DNA from: Bactericera cockerelli
Taxonomy: Eukaryota; Arthropoda; Insecta; Hemiptera; Triozidae
Assembly: GCA_024516035.1 (NCBI GenBank)
Contig: CM044957.1
Span: forward strand, 52,891,011-52,955,010
Length of the DNA stretch: 64,000 bases
Direction of reading: 5' to 3'
The first letter of the stretch is position 1. Every line of letters begins with the position of its first letter. Below are positions 14,101 through 23,193 of this stretch, one piece after another. The position numbers and the translations under genes were made by a program. The notes below the pieces were generated by a model, which saw only the letters and a program-made list of their open reading frames with translations, was not told the DNA's origin and searched no databases.

Positions 14101-15786
14101 GCAACAGGGGGAAAAAAAAGAGATTGCCATAGGCAATAGCCCCGCCCTTTAGTTTGGACATAATATATTTATATATATTTTGTTTATTTTTTCCATGTTT
14201 ATATTAATTTTGTATTTTAATTTTCACCATTATTTGTATGTTCTTCTAATAAACGTTTCATATAGAAGTCCCAATTTTGGAATAGTTCAAAAATACCTAA
14301 AATTGGAACTTCAGATTATTTAGGTTTATTATGGAAAGACTTTCTCTTATGATGGACATAAAATGAATAACAATTATATTGTTTTACAGTGTGTTTCTCA
14401 AAGTGGTCTCTCCTGGACTGACGTCGACGCATGCTCAGAAAGTCCTGAAGGCTACGAACTGCAACGCGCCAATGAGGTCCTGACAAAAGGAAACACAGAT
14501 GGGCCAACTTTTGTGCCGTCGATAGCAGTTAATAATGTGAGTATTGTATTGAGGGCGACTGTATGAAACAGGATTAAAGTTTAGCGAAGTTTGACACGCG
14601 CTCAAGTCGGAGTTTTCACCCAATCACAGCGCACTATAGTCTGAGTTAAGGGGAGTGTGTCCACTAAGATTAAATCTAATCCTGTTTTATAATCTGGCCC
14701 TAAACTGTCCAGAAAGTCCAAGGACGGCTGAATATGTATTTTTCAATCGGCTAAAGTTGGAAAGTACCAAATATTAAAGATATGTTTTTTTTTAATCATC
14801 AAATTTCAGTCCACTAAGATTAAATCTAATCCTGTTTTATAAAATGGCCCTAAGATGTCCAGAAAACCAAGGACGGCTGATATGTATTTTTCAATTGGCT
14901 AAAGTTGGAAAGTACCAAATATTAAAAATTATGTTTTTTTTAATCATCAAATTTCAGCCGCGGCCAACTTCGACCTAACAGCAATAGGAATTATAACAAT
15001 ACACATATCTATACAGCCCGGTAGGACTAAAGAGTCCCATTTATCCAGCAATTGTTTTGGTGCCATTATTACGTGGTCATATTCTCAAATGAATGAGGAA
15101 AAATTCATACATTGGGTGTGAATCGAACCAAGGGTTCCTTGCGCTACCTGAATTACCAGGCTAGCGCCTTAACCACTCAACTGCCAATGCAGAGCAGATT
15201 ATTTTCTTAACTGACCCGCAAATATTTTTTTAAAAAGAGAATCTAACGACGAAGAATCAGATATACTGCAAAGATAGCTCTTGACTAATCCCGCTTAAGG
15301 GTTCGTCGAATTTTTTAAAAAAAGAAATTACTTATATTTTTTTGTAAAAAATGTTAAACACATGTTAAACACATTTTAAAATGTTGAAACATGTTGAAAT
15401 AATTAAATTTTTATGCTTTTTCGTTACCATTAGCTTTACCATAGGAGGTGTCAACTTTTTTAATAATGTAAAAACTTTTCTTTTTCGAGTATAATTTGGG
15501 CTAGATGAATTTAAGATACCCTTGAAATTATGGCCGTAGACTAGGACTGCACGCGGGTTTTAGAATTTTTCAAAATTTAAATCCGTTCTCTAGATATTTC
15601 GAGTAGCTCCCTTTTTTTGACGGAACCTGTATAAAAAACTCAATTTAATCGATACTGACGCTTTCATCTTCTTCTCAGGTCTTTGACAAAAGCGCGTCAA
15701 CCGAAGCGTACGGCAACCTCGGAGCCTTCCTCTGCAAGAATTATTTACCAAATAATCCTGGATGTCAACAGAAATATTATTTCTGA
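2119..15786 (+). CDS. GILT1: GILT-like lysosomal thiol reductase, five exons
   Basis: Coding exons are 2119-2187, 2887-3033, 13918-14070, 14390-14536 and 15679-15786, all with GT-AG borders. Every intron is in phase 0 and the product is 207 aa. Exon 1 encodes a 23-residue signal peptide. Exon 2 has the thioredoxin-like start VYYEALCPDSR, with CPDS at residues 39-42. Exon 3 carries the family signature CQHGPDECRGNIVQSC (residues 81-96), which identifies the family firmly. GILT enzymes reduce protein disulfides in lysosomes; insect members are linked to immune defence. The active site is CxxS rather than the vertebrate CxxC, a variant I recall from several insect GILTs, so classical two-cysteine reductase activity is uncertain. 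The length is typical for a short insect GILT. Intron 2 is 10.9 kb because of nested transposons. The numeral in the symbol is provisional. Confidence 0.93.
2205..2310 (-). repeat. SINE1 tail fragment in GILT intron 1
   Basis: The segment containing AACCTCACCCAGCCTGG is the body of SINE1 without its tRNA-like head. A similar isolated body piece occurs at about 22190-22275. Confidence 0.5.
3847..4221 (+). repeat. 5' LTR
   Basis: This is the 375 bp long terminal repeat, which starts AGTTACAGCC and ends CCCACTTATATCT. A polyadenylation signal AATAAA lies at 4176-4181 and a near-palindrome GTGGGAGATCCCCAC sits just before the end. By eye it has no difference from the copy at 10736-11110. Confidence 0.93.
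4221..4230 (+). promoter_or_regulatory. tRNA primer binding site
   Basis: TGGCGCAGTC lies directly at the LTR edge and shares its first T with the LTR end. This is the primer site reported for 17.6/297-type elements primed by tRNA-Ser. Confidence 0.7.
4873..5874 (+). CDS. gag: Gag-like protein of the gypsy element
   Basis: The open frame runs from about 4735 to the stop at 5872-5874. The first ATG, in the good context ACAATGG, is at 4873 and gives 333 aa. The N-terminal two thirds look like a folded capsid region, and the C-terminal third is rich in Asn, Tyr and Lys and of low complexity. I see no CCHC zinc knuckle, as in Drosophila gypsy-type Gag. Gag forms the particle shell that packages the element RNA. 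The pol frame lies at -1 and is already open upstream of the gag stop, so a -1 ribosomal frameshift into pol is the expected arrangement. The slippery site is not identified. Confidence 0.85.
   Translation: MAPPELKSEHLKMVPVFSGEVELLSEFISICETMVKHFYDEANADNFQNIFLMSSLRSKIKGEAKLNLSSYNITNWRDLKTALLSTYGDKRDCYTLTVEMCGLTQTKNESPFEFHSKIQKYINLHSSFMDTHEMSTQNDVRDYVSKLGLRTFLRGLKEPLGALMRTKNPRDLGEALNILTNDFQIDAVKKPYENNNNYNSNYNKNKPYSTNTTEKYIPPHMQNKNNHNNSTSGSGLFNPFRNNNSQQNINKPQSGMNKNQGNNNTNVWNRSTPGPSYRPTPMSAMTTNPRLNNLEMTQEHYESIEDSNPINEYGNQPNDTDEVQDFREEASDQ
5880..9722 (+). CDS. pol: Pol polyprotein (protease, RT, RNase H, integrase)
   Basis: One uninterrupted frame of 1,280 codons from the first ATG. The true translation probably enters by -1 frameshift from gag. 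Domains in order: an aspartic protease with LIDTGSTKSFI near residues 23-33; a reverse transcriptase with the catalytic YLDD box at about residue 437; RNase H starting at TTDASNVALGAVLSQ; an integrase zinc-binding HHCC region (H...H then CEICQ) at about 935-980; and an integrase core with Asp in HIDTIS (about 1002), Asp in SDNGGEF (about 1055) and Glu in GVIERF (about 1091), which fits D,D-35-E. All catalytic residues are present and no stop or frameshift is seen. The enzyme copies and integrates the element and appears intact. Confidence 0.95.
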   Translation: MNLTNNDNYLPFLIIPGLNLKMLIDTGSTKSFINPETAQKFFKKQNKNDPFEINTAHGRSREKYSISIPFPKIFKMTGTMKLHLFKFHDFFDCLLGMDNLMALSMVVDLKNNLLRSPTTDITIHHRDTVTQVNHIILEPRQEQIVTIDIMNIQNGDCLIPHKIFGSAYIPEGILRVKDSKAICTLVNDTELQTKVLLHPVEALSLQNFEQTSTYNNLNNAQLTNSEFDFNRIRMDHMNTEEKDGIQKLINNYSEIFHTDTKNLTFTNAVKHTIRTTDDVPVYTKTYRYPHVHKAEVQQQIQKMLEDDIIRPSHSPWSSPLWIVPKKLDASGKRKWRIVIDYRKLNEKTIGDRYPLPCINSLLDRLGRSHYFSTLDLASGFYQIEIDESSIPKTAFNTEHGHYEFLRMPMGLKNAPATFQRVMEKLLRGLINVVCVVYLDDILVFGTSLQEHLSNLSLVFDRLKNANLKIQLDKCEFLKKDVDFLGHVITPEGVKPNPNKIRAIENFPIPKTTRQIKSFLGLLSYYRKFIKDFASLTKPLTKRLKKNAKINITDPDYQECFELCKNLLTNEPILQYPDFSKPFILTTDASNVALGAVLSQGPIGSDRPVAYASRTLNDSECNYSTIEKELLAIVWAVKYFRPYLYGQKFKIFTDHRPLQWLFSLKEPSSKLIRWRLKLEEYDYDIVYKKGSQNTNADTLSRVELNMNETNSPVQPVLDDDLLSMLPEPDLEQDILDLDAFVADAYAHLLREDPVTQELPPTVDVAVPPVPITYEAATSSEHITNVAPAPQDITEQAEEEDINTIHSNLEHPLIGIPIFDGPINLGKNQLILSISHLAHPNPLKSLKIIHRDKERRIYEFSPENLLGQLTEFLKTHIAPKVKYHVFFKTESLYEELSRTLQTYFKNSQINLIKCTKMLTDVTEENKKTDIIKKFHDGKTNHRGMDETTRQIKEHYYWPNIAKHVQDYINNCEICQKTKYDRNPLKLTYNITPTALKPFDVLHIDTISLEKSKFLTLIDPFSKFAQAYLLRSAQATEIASKLLESFAHHGVPSLIISDNGGEFKNSVIKELLSLHKINIHFTSSQHPESNGVIERFHSTLIEHIRLFNNREEFKNDSLSLKVKYAVIAYNHTSHSVTKHKPIEVITGHFEPSDITDIDTEQLITSNYVAHHKEKTKFLFEEIREKISQNKEKITSHKNQGREALPEIPQEVWVRNKQIQSKTQNKYKQENIENIDKGLKTAKIIPTHHNTTEKIHLSNIKRPPKNVSGASSAQQQVQNSDSAI
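10028..10726 (+). pseudogene. env: Truncated env-like frame of the gypsy element
   Basis: The 699-base open frame corresponds to the C-terminal half of an errantiviral envelope-like protein. It has several cysteines near its start, a hydrophobic membrane segment at about codons 164-190 (starting WKILMCITLSVF) and a short basic cytoplasmic tail. Between the pol stop (9722) and this frame, short env-like stretches lie in different frames separated by stops. No signal peptide or N-terminal (SU) portion is found. The env gene is therefore broken and shortened relative to the 450-500 residues usual for the group, although gag and pol are intact. Function as an envelope is unlikely. Confidence 0.7.
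10724..10735 (+). promoter_or_regulatory. Polypurine tract
   Basis: A purine run ending AAGGGTGGAGG directly abuts the 3' LTR. This is the usual plus-strand priming site of an LTR retrotransposon. Confidence 0.8.
10736..11110 (+). repeat. 3' LTR
   Basis: This is a 375 bp copy that appears identical to 3847-4221, with AATAAA at 11065-11070. It is followed by the target duplication TGTA at 11111-11114. Confidence 0.93.
11115..11412 (-). repeat. SINE5 (tRNA-derived) inside element A
   Basis: On the minus strand it has a tRNA-like head with B box GGGTTCGATCCCCAGC. The same copy is present in element B (36905-37203). Others lie at 35862-36150 (plus), 44210-44450 (minus) and 28320-28535 (diverged). 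Confidence 0.75.
12420..12500. repeat. Dispersed repeat R (GGGCGGGGTTATTGCC core)
   Basis: About 60-80 bp around GGGCGGGGTTATTGCC next to CTCTTCCACCCAAC. Related copies occur at 14095-14265, 45233-45300, 57700-57880, 59160-59460 and 60163-60460. Several are followed by an AATAAA-like signal or poly-A, which suggests the 3' end of a retroposon. Confidence 0.5.
12609..12929. mobile_element. Foldback element C, TACAGGGTGTATC ends
   Basis: The two arms (about 12609-12715 and 12820-12929) are inverted copies with scattered mismatches, joined by a short loop. The outer ends are TACAGGGTGTATC and its inverse. At 321 bp with no coding sequence it is MITE-like. Minus-strand open frames here (12717-13122) are by-products of the arms. 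Confidence 0.75.
13240..13407. repeat. 19-bp tandem repeat
   Basis: At least seven copies of a TGTAGACTATGTAATAGTA unit, one of them expanded to 23 bp. It lies in GILT intron 2, upstream of exon 3. Confidence 0.85.
13470..13857 (-). repeat. SINE3 (tRNA-derived), with internal insertion
   Basis: The minus-strand head has the B box GGGGATCGAACCCCC and ends in a GCGCACGAATGGCTCAG type start. A roughly 75 bp stretch near 13750-13825 interrupts the head and duplicates GCGAGTGCTT. Related copies: 38675-38951, 39955-40235, and fragments at 18690-18800, 26637-26703 and 58380-58458. Confidence 0.7.
14095..14265. repeat. Dispersed repeat R copy in GILT intron 3
   Basis: It carries ATTGCCATAGGCAATAGCC and a downstream AATAAA, as in the copies at 57700-57880 and 59160-59460. 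Confidence 0.5.
14658..14957 (+). repeat. 150-bp tandem duplication in GILT intron 4
   Basis: 14658-14808 and 14809-14957 are two adjacent copies, both starting TCCACTAAGATTAAATC and both ending in AAATTTCAG. Each copy thus ends in a plausible 3' splice-site sequence, although neither is the junction used for the GILT frame (15678). Confidence 0.8.
15050..15194 (-). repeat. SINE2 partial copy
   Basis: The head region carries GGTTCGATTCACACCCAATG on the minus strand; the tail is missing. It is preceded by a short SINE4 body piece (15015-15065). Confidence 0.6.
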
Positions 15787-17130
15787 ATCTCAACCATTGA
15801 AAGAAGATTCAATCAGTCTTGACGCGGTTTCTGGCTGAACGCAACATTTCGAAAGGTTTTGCAACATTTTGTTTCAAAAGATTTCGCAACATTTCGTCGC
15901 AAATTTTGAATGCCAAGTGTTGCAAAGCAATGTTTCAGTCAGTTTGATTTGATCTCAATTGATTCTTAAGGGAGAGCAGAGCATGAAACGTTGCGATATG
16001 GAAAAGTCCTATAATTCTAAGCTACCCACTAAAATTGTGATATAATAACACAAAGAAACACGTTTTTTATTTATTATTAGGTAATGATAAAATTGCCTTA
16101 TTAATCTGCCCAAGTAGGACTAATAACTGTCATCATTTCAGTAGTAAGCCAAATCCCATAGTGGGAGAATAAGCTAATTTTTCCCCGGCTGGGTTTCGAA
16201 CCCACGATCTCTGGATTACCAGACTGACGTGACGCCTTGACCACTGAGTTACCAGAAGACCTTCGATAGTATAATAATAACACTCTTTAGTGGTAACCAC
16301 CAGGCGAGGTTTATGCTCAAAGCATTTCCTACCACCTAACCCTCAGAGTCTTATTATTTTGTGGTCACAATCTCAAATTAATGAGGAAAATTCATGCACT
16401 GGGAGGGATTCGAACCAACGGATCCCTACGCTACCTGAATTACCAGACTAGCGCGTTAACCACTTGACTACGAGTGCACGTTCGATATGTTTCATTTGAT
16501 AAATATTTTTAAAGAAATGTAGTAATATTAAAATGGAAATAAAACTGGTTTTCTATTTTCGCACAAGAATATCCAAAGAGATTTCACGTAATTTAAGTAC
16601 TCACTCTTTTCATTCTGTAGAGATTTGCAACCTGCAGCACTCTAATCAATTTATTTTCAGAACAATAAAATCTAAAAAGATCAATGTTGAATGTTCATTG
16701 TTGCTGCTTGCTGTAAATAAATGATGTTGCTATTTTTACGACCCAACGGTATAAAAAATGTAGTAGATAATCTGCTTTAACCCTGAAATATAGATATAAG
16801 ATTCAGTAAATTTCAACATTGTTCGGGTCTGATCTATTGAAAAATTTAATGAGGAAGTTTACAAAATAACAGACTGTACTAAAAAAGTATGCACAAGTAT
16901 GCTCATTTCCTGAACCACAGACTCAGTGGGGAAATGTGCATGTGTGATGAGAATGGCTACTCTTAATATAAAATTCTCACATTACAGTTGATGGCTCAAA
17001 GAATACAACACAAGAGAAATCTCCTCCTGAAAAATAGTTGTCATCAACGAAGTAGCAGTTAACTTTTTTTCTCATTAACACGTTAACAGCTAAGTTACCT
17101 TATATATCACAAGACCATAGATCTGAAACT
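15787..17130. other. Convergent intergenic region GILT / MINDY3
   Basis: No gene is seen. It holds a SINE5 tail (about 15990-16075), a minus-strand SINE4 (16072-16258) and a minus-strand SINE2 (16262-16480). The remainder, 16481-17130, is AT-rich and presumably contains the 3' UTRs of the two convergent genes. Confidence 0.6.
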
Positions 17131-20100
17131 TCAGTTGAGGGATGGTGTGACCCCGTGCACCCAGCTAAGCTCAATACTTGGCCACTTGGTCTGAAGACAA
17201 GTCAGAATGGGGTTGGTTTCTAGCAGGCTGCTGATATTGCACTCCAGTAGCACACAATGCGACATCCTGTAGACAACTTTACACTCGTGGTTAGACCTGG
17301 CCAGTCCATTGTAGTGGAAGAGGTCAAACACATCGGGCGGCGGTTTTTCAGGGTCGCCAAAAAACTCATCCATGAACGCGGAGAGAAGAATAATTCCCAG
17401 CTCATCCGGGTCCAGCTTCTTCCTCATGATGTCAACATAGTTAATGTCAGAGACTAGATCCAGCTTAGCCAACAGGTTCTGTAGGTGATCACTAGCAATA
17501 AAATTGTTTCCGTCTGGGTCAAACATTTTGAAGATACGTTTAGCTTTGTTGGCAGCACTTTCTAAACATGCTAAGCGCTTCTCAAACGAGAACCCGACGG
17601 TCAAGTGTGTCTCAGAGCCCAGTACCCACACAGGAGTGATAGGATTCTTCAGATAAGAGCCCACCTCACAGTATCTCAGATGTTCTAGCATTGTGAGGAA
17701 CCCAATCTGACTCTGCTGATTGACACCTTGTAGCTGGAGACCGTCAATATCTTGCACATGGTCAAATACATAGTTAACAGCACGTCCAGTGATCATGAGG
17801 TTGATGAGACTCTGACTTCCATAGCCAAACTCTCTATCTATTAGAGGCTCTGATATGTCTGATACTTCTAATCTTAACCTGGCAAGTCCCTGAAATGACA
17901 AAAAATTATGTGTAAATATAGAAATATAGTCACTGGCAGAATTAACTGGACACTTGTTATTTTTCCATTTTCCTCCATGGTTAATTTGTAGTTAAAATAT
18001 TCAAGTTATTATTTCTTTGATATAAAACCAACAGTATGGAGATTAATACTGAACAGGAGACAAATTTTTAATTTTACCAGTACCTAAGTTTTATCAAATG
18101 AATTTTTCAAAAAATAAATAAGTTTAAAAAAAAATATGACCAAATAAGTTAAAAATGTTTCTTCTATTTAGTATTAATCTCCATACTGTTACTTTTCTAT
18201 CAAAACAAAAATACCTAGAAAATTTTAAACAACAAAAAAAAGTTATGTCAAATTGATTTCATCAGGAAACACATGGAGTCAAATGTAAAAACAACAATTG
18301 TCCGATTAATTTTGCTGGTGAGTGTATTTAGGAATTTTCATAAAAAAATCAAAACCATTAATACCTACACAAAAAATAAAAAAAAAATCAAAAAGAGCCT
18401 ATTTTATCAGTCCTATAGTCATATTATTATCAGTAAGTGCAATAAAATTTACCAATGTCAAATTAGCAAACTAACCATACGTGATAATGATAAGACTCAA
18501 AAAAAGAAGACAGACTACAATCAAAAACAAACCGAGAACTAGAATTATGAGTTTGAATTTCAGTTATCACCCACCAAGTCCTGAGCTTGATGGACGTTGC
18601 TTAACTTTAGTGATGTGACTAGAACTGGTGTATTGGAGGAGCTATCGACGCTGATTTAAATTAAACTCGAAATCGCGCACACTTTTTTTCTCTCTAAAGA
18701 TGAATGTTTCACAGCTTTTATTATTTTGAAGCCATGAAACAGGACGCTAGACTACTGTAGATGCTTGTGGTCTGTGTTTTAGCTTACCTATCCTATACTC
18801 TATAGGGTCCATGTGGGTCCATACTCCTACAAAAATGGAAACTCACCTTCCACTGTTTAGGACACAACAAATAATTATCATTAATTTCTAAATCACTTAC
18901 TTTGGAACAGAGCATAGAATAGAGAAAGAGAAGAACACCAAATCGGTTCTGCAACAGATGAATTCTTTCATTGTAGAACTCTGCTACTTCACTAGAGTTT
19001 GAACAAGACTGTACCCTGCAAGTTGATAAAGATTTTAATTAGATTTTCAACTCATTCAGATATTTCCTAAAATAAACAATCCACTATTTCTTGAAAATAC
19101 ATCCTGTAGAAAATTCTAAATGAGTAGCCCAAAAAGCATCAAATCCCTTTTTACTTTCCTTAGCTTATAGAGAGGAAAGTAAAACAATGTATAAAGGAAA
19201 AAAATGTTGCTATTGTGGTTGGCATTTGTTCAACCTCATGGTTGAGGTTGGTAAAGTGGAGCTCCTTTTTTACAGCTGGATGACCTTCCAAATGCAGACA
19301 ATAATGTCCTGATCAGGATGGTGTAACCCTCCATTCGCTGGGAATCGTACCAGTTACCCACATTAACCTCACCCAGCCTGGGTAAGGCTGTAAATGCCAG
19401 CCTTACATGTTTGGAGGTAACAGAATTTTCTTCAAAAGTCTGTTCCAATTGGGGATCAAACTTAGGATCTCTGGACTAAGGGCAGTCACAACCATTATGC
19501 CTCGTAACAGTTATACTAAATGACTTGTACCTCCAAAATTAAATCACTTGTATCTCCAAAATTACTTCACCAATTTTCTTCAAATTTGTTTTATCTTAAT
19601 ATATAAATGTCAAAGTCACTGACTGACTGACCACTCACTGACTGATCATCGCTCTACAGCCCAAACCGTAAGTCCTAGGAAGCTGAAATTTGGTAGGTAG
19701 CTTTGTCTTATAGTCTAGATGTGCAATAAGACGGGATTTTTCGAAACTCCCACTGCAACACCTGCCATTGGCGAAAAAGGATTTTTTGCTTTCACGGCCA
19801 TGCCTCGGCCCGCAAAGCGGGCGACAGCCCGCTAGTAAGGTATAATACTGTTTTTTCTACATTCTAGATTTTACAAAAATTCTGTATTGGCAAGTCATAG
19901 ACCTTAAAAAAAAAAAAAAAAAAAAAAAAAATCTGAGAAACTTACTTCAATTGAGAGTGAAACTGATCAAAAGAAAATTCAGATAGGTCAGTATCTGTCT
20001 TGTCTAAATATACAACAAGGAACACCTCTGAATCCAATGCTTGTTTTAGCATTTCTACGACAGCATGTACTAGAAGTATGTTTTGATCTTCGACTCCAAC

Positions 20101-20935
20101 TGCTCTCCAGTTGTCATTTGCAGGATCAAAATTTTGAACTATGTGTTTAAGAATGAAAGCTTGGGCTGGAGCTAGAACAGCACATGGTCCTCCTTCGTAT
20201 TGAACCAATGCTGTGGGTTCATCTGCTGAGAATTGAAAACCTGTAATATAAAATATATTTTTACAATACACTGAAGTATAAAATATATTTTTACAATACA
20301 ATTTTACAATACTTGTTTTCTATATTCTATTATCTTTACTCTTTAATTGTTATTTTATTTACATTGTATTTATACTCAAATAAATAAAGAGGTGCTTTGT
20401 TAAACTGTTGGCATAATGGGACTACCTGTCTTGTGCAGACAGTCTAAATACAGCACTCCATAATTGAGTCTATGTATTACCTAATGAAAAAACTCCCAGA
20501 ATTTTTTTAAATACAATATAAGAATTGAATTTTATCTCTTTTTGGTGTTCTGTGGGTGAATTTTTATTTTTCCTTTGAGGACTTTAAAGATTTTCTCTTA
20601 TAAAAACATGTCATTCTCAGACATCTCCACATTCATGGACAGTTTATGAATTACACCCTAAATACCTAGTTATTATTATTTTTTTTTTTTTTACCAATTA
20701 AGAATTTTACCTGTATTTTAATATTAACTGAAAGTATTTAATTGGAAAATAGTACTTTACTGTAGCAAGAGACATTGAAATCATTGTTATTAATTTGAGG
20801 TTATTATTATATTGATTACTTACCCTGGGTCCACCTATTGAATATATCTTCCTTGACATTAGTTCCCCAGCAAACTCTGACTATATCACTCAGAACATTG
20901 GAAACAACAGAGGTTGAACTTCCTGCAGCTGCCAT
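17131..20935 (-). CDS. MINDY3: MINDY-3 deubiquitinase (FAM188A), four exons
   Basis: Coding exons in transcription order are 20935-20824, 20240-19946, 19015-18901 and 17889-17131. Their lengths (112, 295, 115 and 759) sum to 426 codons plus stop, with GT-AG borders in frame. MINDY enzymes cleave K48-linked ubiquitin chains. The catalytic cysteine lies in YEGGPCAVLAP (Cys57) and the catalytic histidine in VLGSETHLTV (His269), matching the MINDY3 pattern. An EF-hand-like loop, DPDGNNFIASD, follows near residues 298-308. The C-terminus ends in PSLN, as in vertebrate orthologues. The length is close to the roughly 445 aa of the human protein. Start: the first ATG in frame (20935) begins a short Ala/Ser-rich leader typical of the family. 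Introns hold SINE, Helitron and foldback insertions. I see no damage to the gene. Confidence 0.94.
18031..18189. repeat. Small foldback, 19-bp perfect inverted repeat
   Basis: ACAGTATGGAGATTAATAC at 18031-18049 is repeated exactly in inverse at 18171-18189. About 120 bp of AT-rich sequence lies between. It could be a tiny MITE in a MINDY3 intron. Confidence 0.7.
18690..18800 (-). repeat. SINE3 fragment
   Basis: The 3' body portion shared with 13470-13600 (GCCATGAAACAGG...) is present and the tRNA-like head is absent. Confidence 0.55.
19226..19505 (-). repeat. SINE1 diverged copy
   Basis: The SINE1 body and most of the head are on the minus strand, truncated within the A-box region. It lies in MINDY3 intron 2. 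Confidence 0.65.
19594..19835 (+). mobile_element. Non-autonomous Helitron-like element, copy 1
   Basis: The sequence begins TCTTAATATATAAATG and ends CTAG before a T, with the GC hairpin CCCGCAAAGCGGG about 15 bases before the end. It lies between host A and T. These are Helitron hallmarks (5' TC, 3' hairpin and CTRR, A/T insertion). A second copy at 26858-27088 differs mainly by about 11 bases in a GACT repeat. Confidence 0.8.
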
Positions 20936-23015
20936 TTTATAATGGAACTGAGATTCAGTAGCACCAGGTCACATGTAACCTCTTGTCTAAAGAGGATGAC
21001 AGTTAGCACTCATAGCATGTTCTATTTATGAATTTAGTTAGAATAACCTTTAAAAGACAGAGAAACTACACTATGAGAATAAAGTTAATTGTTTAGGTAA
21101 ATATTTATTTCCGACAGCAAGCTTAATAATACAATTTTTGGTCAAGGAAAGGTATAATTTACCTTCTAATCTCTAATGCAAGTGTTCAACTGCAGGCCCA
21201 TGGGAAGCAATATAGCTCACCAGAACATTCAAAGAGACATGGCACACAATCCGAGTCAGTAAAATAAGTCATTTTTAGTAAATTATTTTTGAAGATCAAA
21301 TTTATCCAGAAAAAAAGTTTTAAAAAAATAGCCTGTGGTGCTTAAAATTTGTAAAGTTCAATATAAATTAGTGTTATTTTTACTATAATGCTGCTTATTT
21401 GAAAGGTCTTTTCAAGTTATTTTAGATCAATTTTAAGACATTAAATACTACCAAAAATAAAGTTGGCCCAAGGGACTATTAATTTCTTCTTAGATAGATA
21501 TTATTTTGGACGTGTTTTCAAGTCTCCTATTGCTTTGATCACAAGTGTATTATGATAGTACGTGAGAATGTCTTATGTACCTTTACAGACTAGCTTCTGC
21601 CACTATTTCAGCATCTTGGCAAATTTAATATTATTGTTGATGTATAGTTAGGTGCTTAATTTACAGGCCCTAGGTGTACTAAAGTTTTATTTATTTGGTG
21701 ACCCATCATCTGACAGGAAATGTAAAATTCAGTCTGTCACTGAAATCAGTTTTAATATGTTCGAGTATCTGATTCTGCTGCAATCAAGTGTAAAAAACAA
21801 ATAAGTTTAATTTTAAGGATTTTTCTTACATTGTAAATTATCTTAGAAACTGTAACAGATATTTAGAAAATTCTCGGGAGCACATTATACCTCTTCTTGA
21901 AAAATATTGCATTACTCAGCTTACTCTTAGAATCACACATTTACCAAATATAAAAAAATATATATTTAAAATTCATGGGCCTTTCTTTTACATGGGAACT
22001 TGTAACAGTTCAAAGATATGTATTGTCCCCTTAGTCAGGTAGATCATCTTGGAAATATTTCAAATAACAAGGCATTAGATTAATCATCTTAGATTAAAAT
22101 CTGTGTTCTTGATCACAGCATGTAGTTCATTATAAGTAACTGGGGTTTTACATCCCTTTCAATATCTAGGTCATCTCGAGACAGAGGTGTTTCCCTGCAT
22201 TTATAGGAAACTCACAAACCTGATACCACATTAACCTCACCCAGCCTGGGTTTGGTCGGAATGCCAGCATCATGAAGTCTTCACCTGGCTAGACATTGCT
22301 TGAATTCAATGATCATAAGAGTAGAGAACTACACAGTGTGCATACTACCAGAGAAGAACTAAGAGTACATTGGTCAAGAACATAAATCTTAATCTGAGAT
22401 TATCTGTTGAAATCCTTTTTAGACATTTATTGTTCTAGAATAGATAGAAGTTAAAGCAAGATGTTTATGATTATTTTTTCTTAGTAGGTAAGTACCTGAA
22501 ATTTAATATTGATACTTTTTGATTAGTAGTTAGGGACATGTCATTTTAGTCACCCGACCTTAAGAGGAATTCCACTACAGTCACAGGAAGACCAGGAAGT
22601 GTATTTTTGATTTTAAGGGATGTTGGAGACAGAAAAGAGTTCTTTTAAATTTAAACCTTTAAAATCAGACTTCACTTTTGATTAAAATTTCAATCGGAGT
22701 TTCCGAAATTCCGAAATGGACGAAATCTCAAATCTGCACTGGAAAATTATCACAACCACAGGCACAGGGGCAGACTGGCGGCAATAGCACCCGCTGTTAT
22801 TAGAGTGAAGCTGGCTTACTTTCATGTAATGGCGTTCAATCAGCTGATGATCGGTTAGCTGATCACTCATCAAATGGGTGGTACCATAAAAGTTTACAAT
22901 CCCTTATGAGGGAATATTTTTATTTGAAAAAAAAAGAAACTTTTGAATTGAAATTGTAGGTACCATTAACTTTAACTTAAACTGTTGACGGTATCGGGCA
23001 TAGTTTTTAACTCAC

Positions 23016-23193
23016 CAGCAGCCTGGGTGATTTTATCTTCTGTCCTAGACGTTTTTGCTCTTGCACTAAAGTTAAAATCAAATTTGCCATCTTTATAGAC
23101 CGAAGTCAAGTTTGATATTGATACTGTCACTTTGCTCATTAGGAAGAGGTAGGCCGAGTTTTCATTGAATGCAACATTTTGTCTCACACTCAT
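23016..23193 (-). CDS. Possible orphan first coding exon, unknown
   Basis: From an ATG at 23193 an open frame of 59 codons (starting MSVRQNVAFNENSAY) runs into a strong splice donor, GCTG|GTGAGT, at 23015. Its composition looks more protein-like than the surrounding AT-rich DNA. I recognise no family and found no following exon downstream on this strand before MINDY3. It may be a 5' exon of a gene lost or moved, or chance. Confidence 0.25.
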
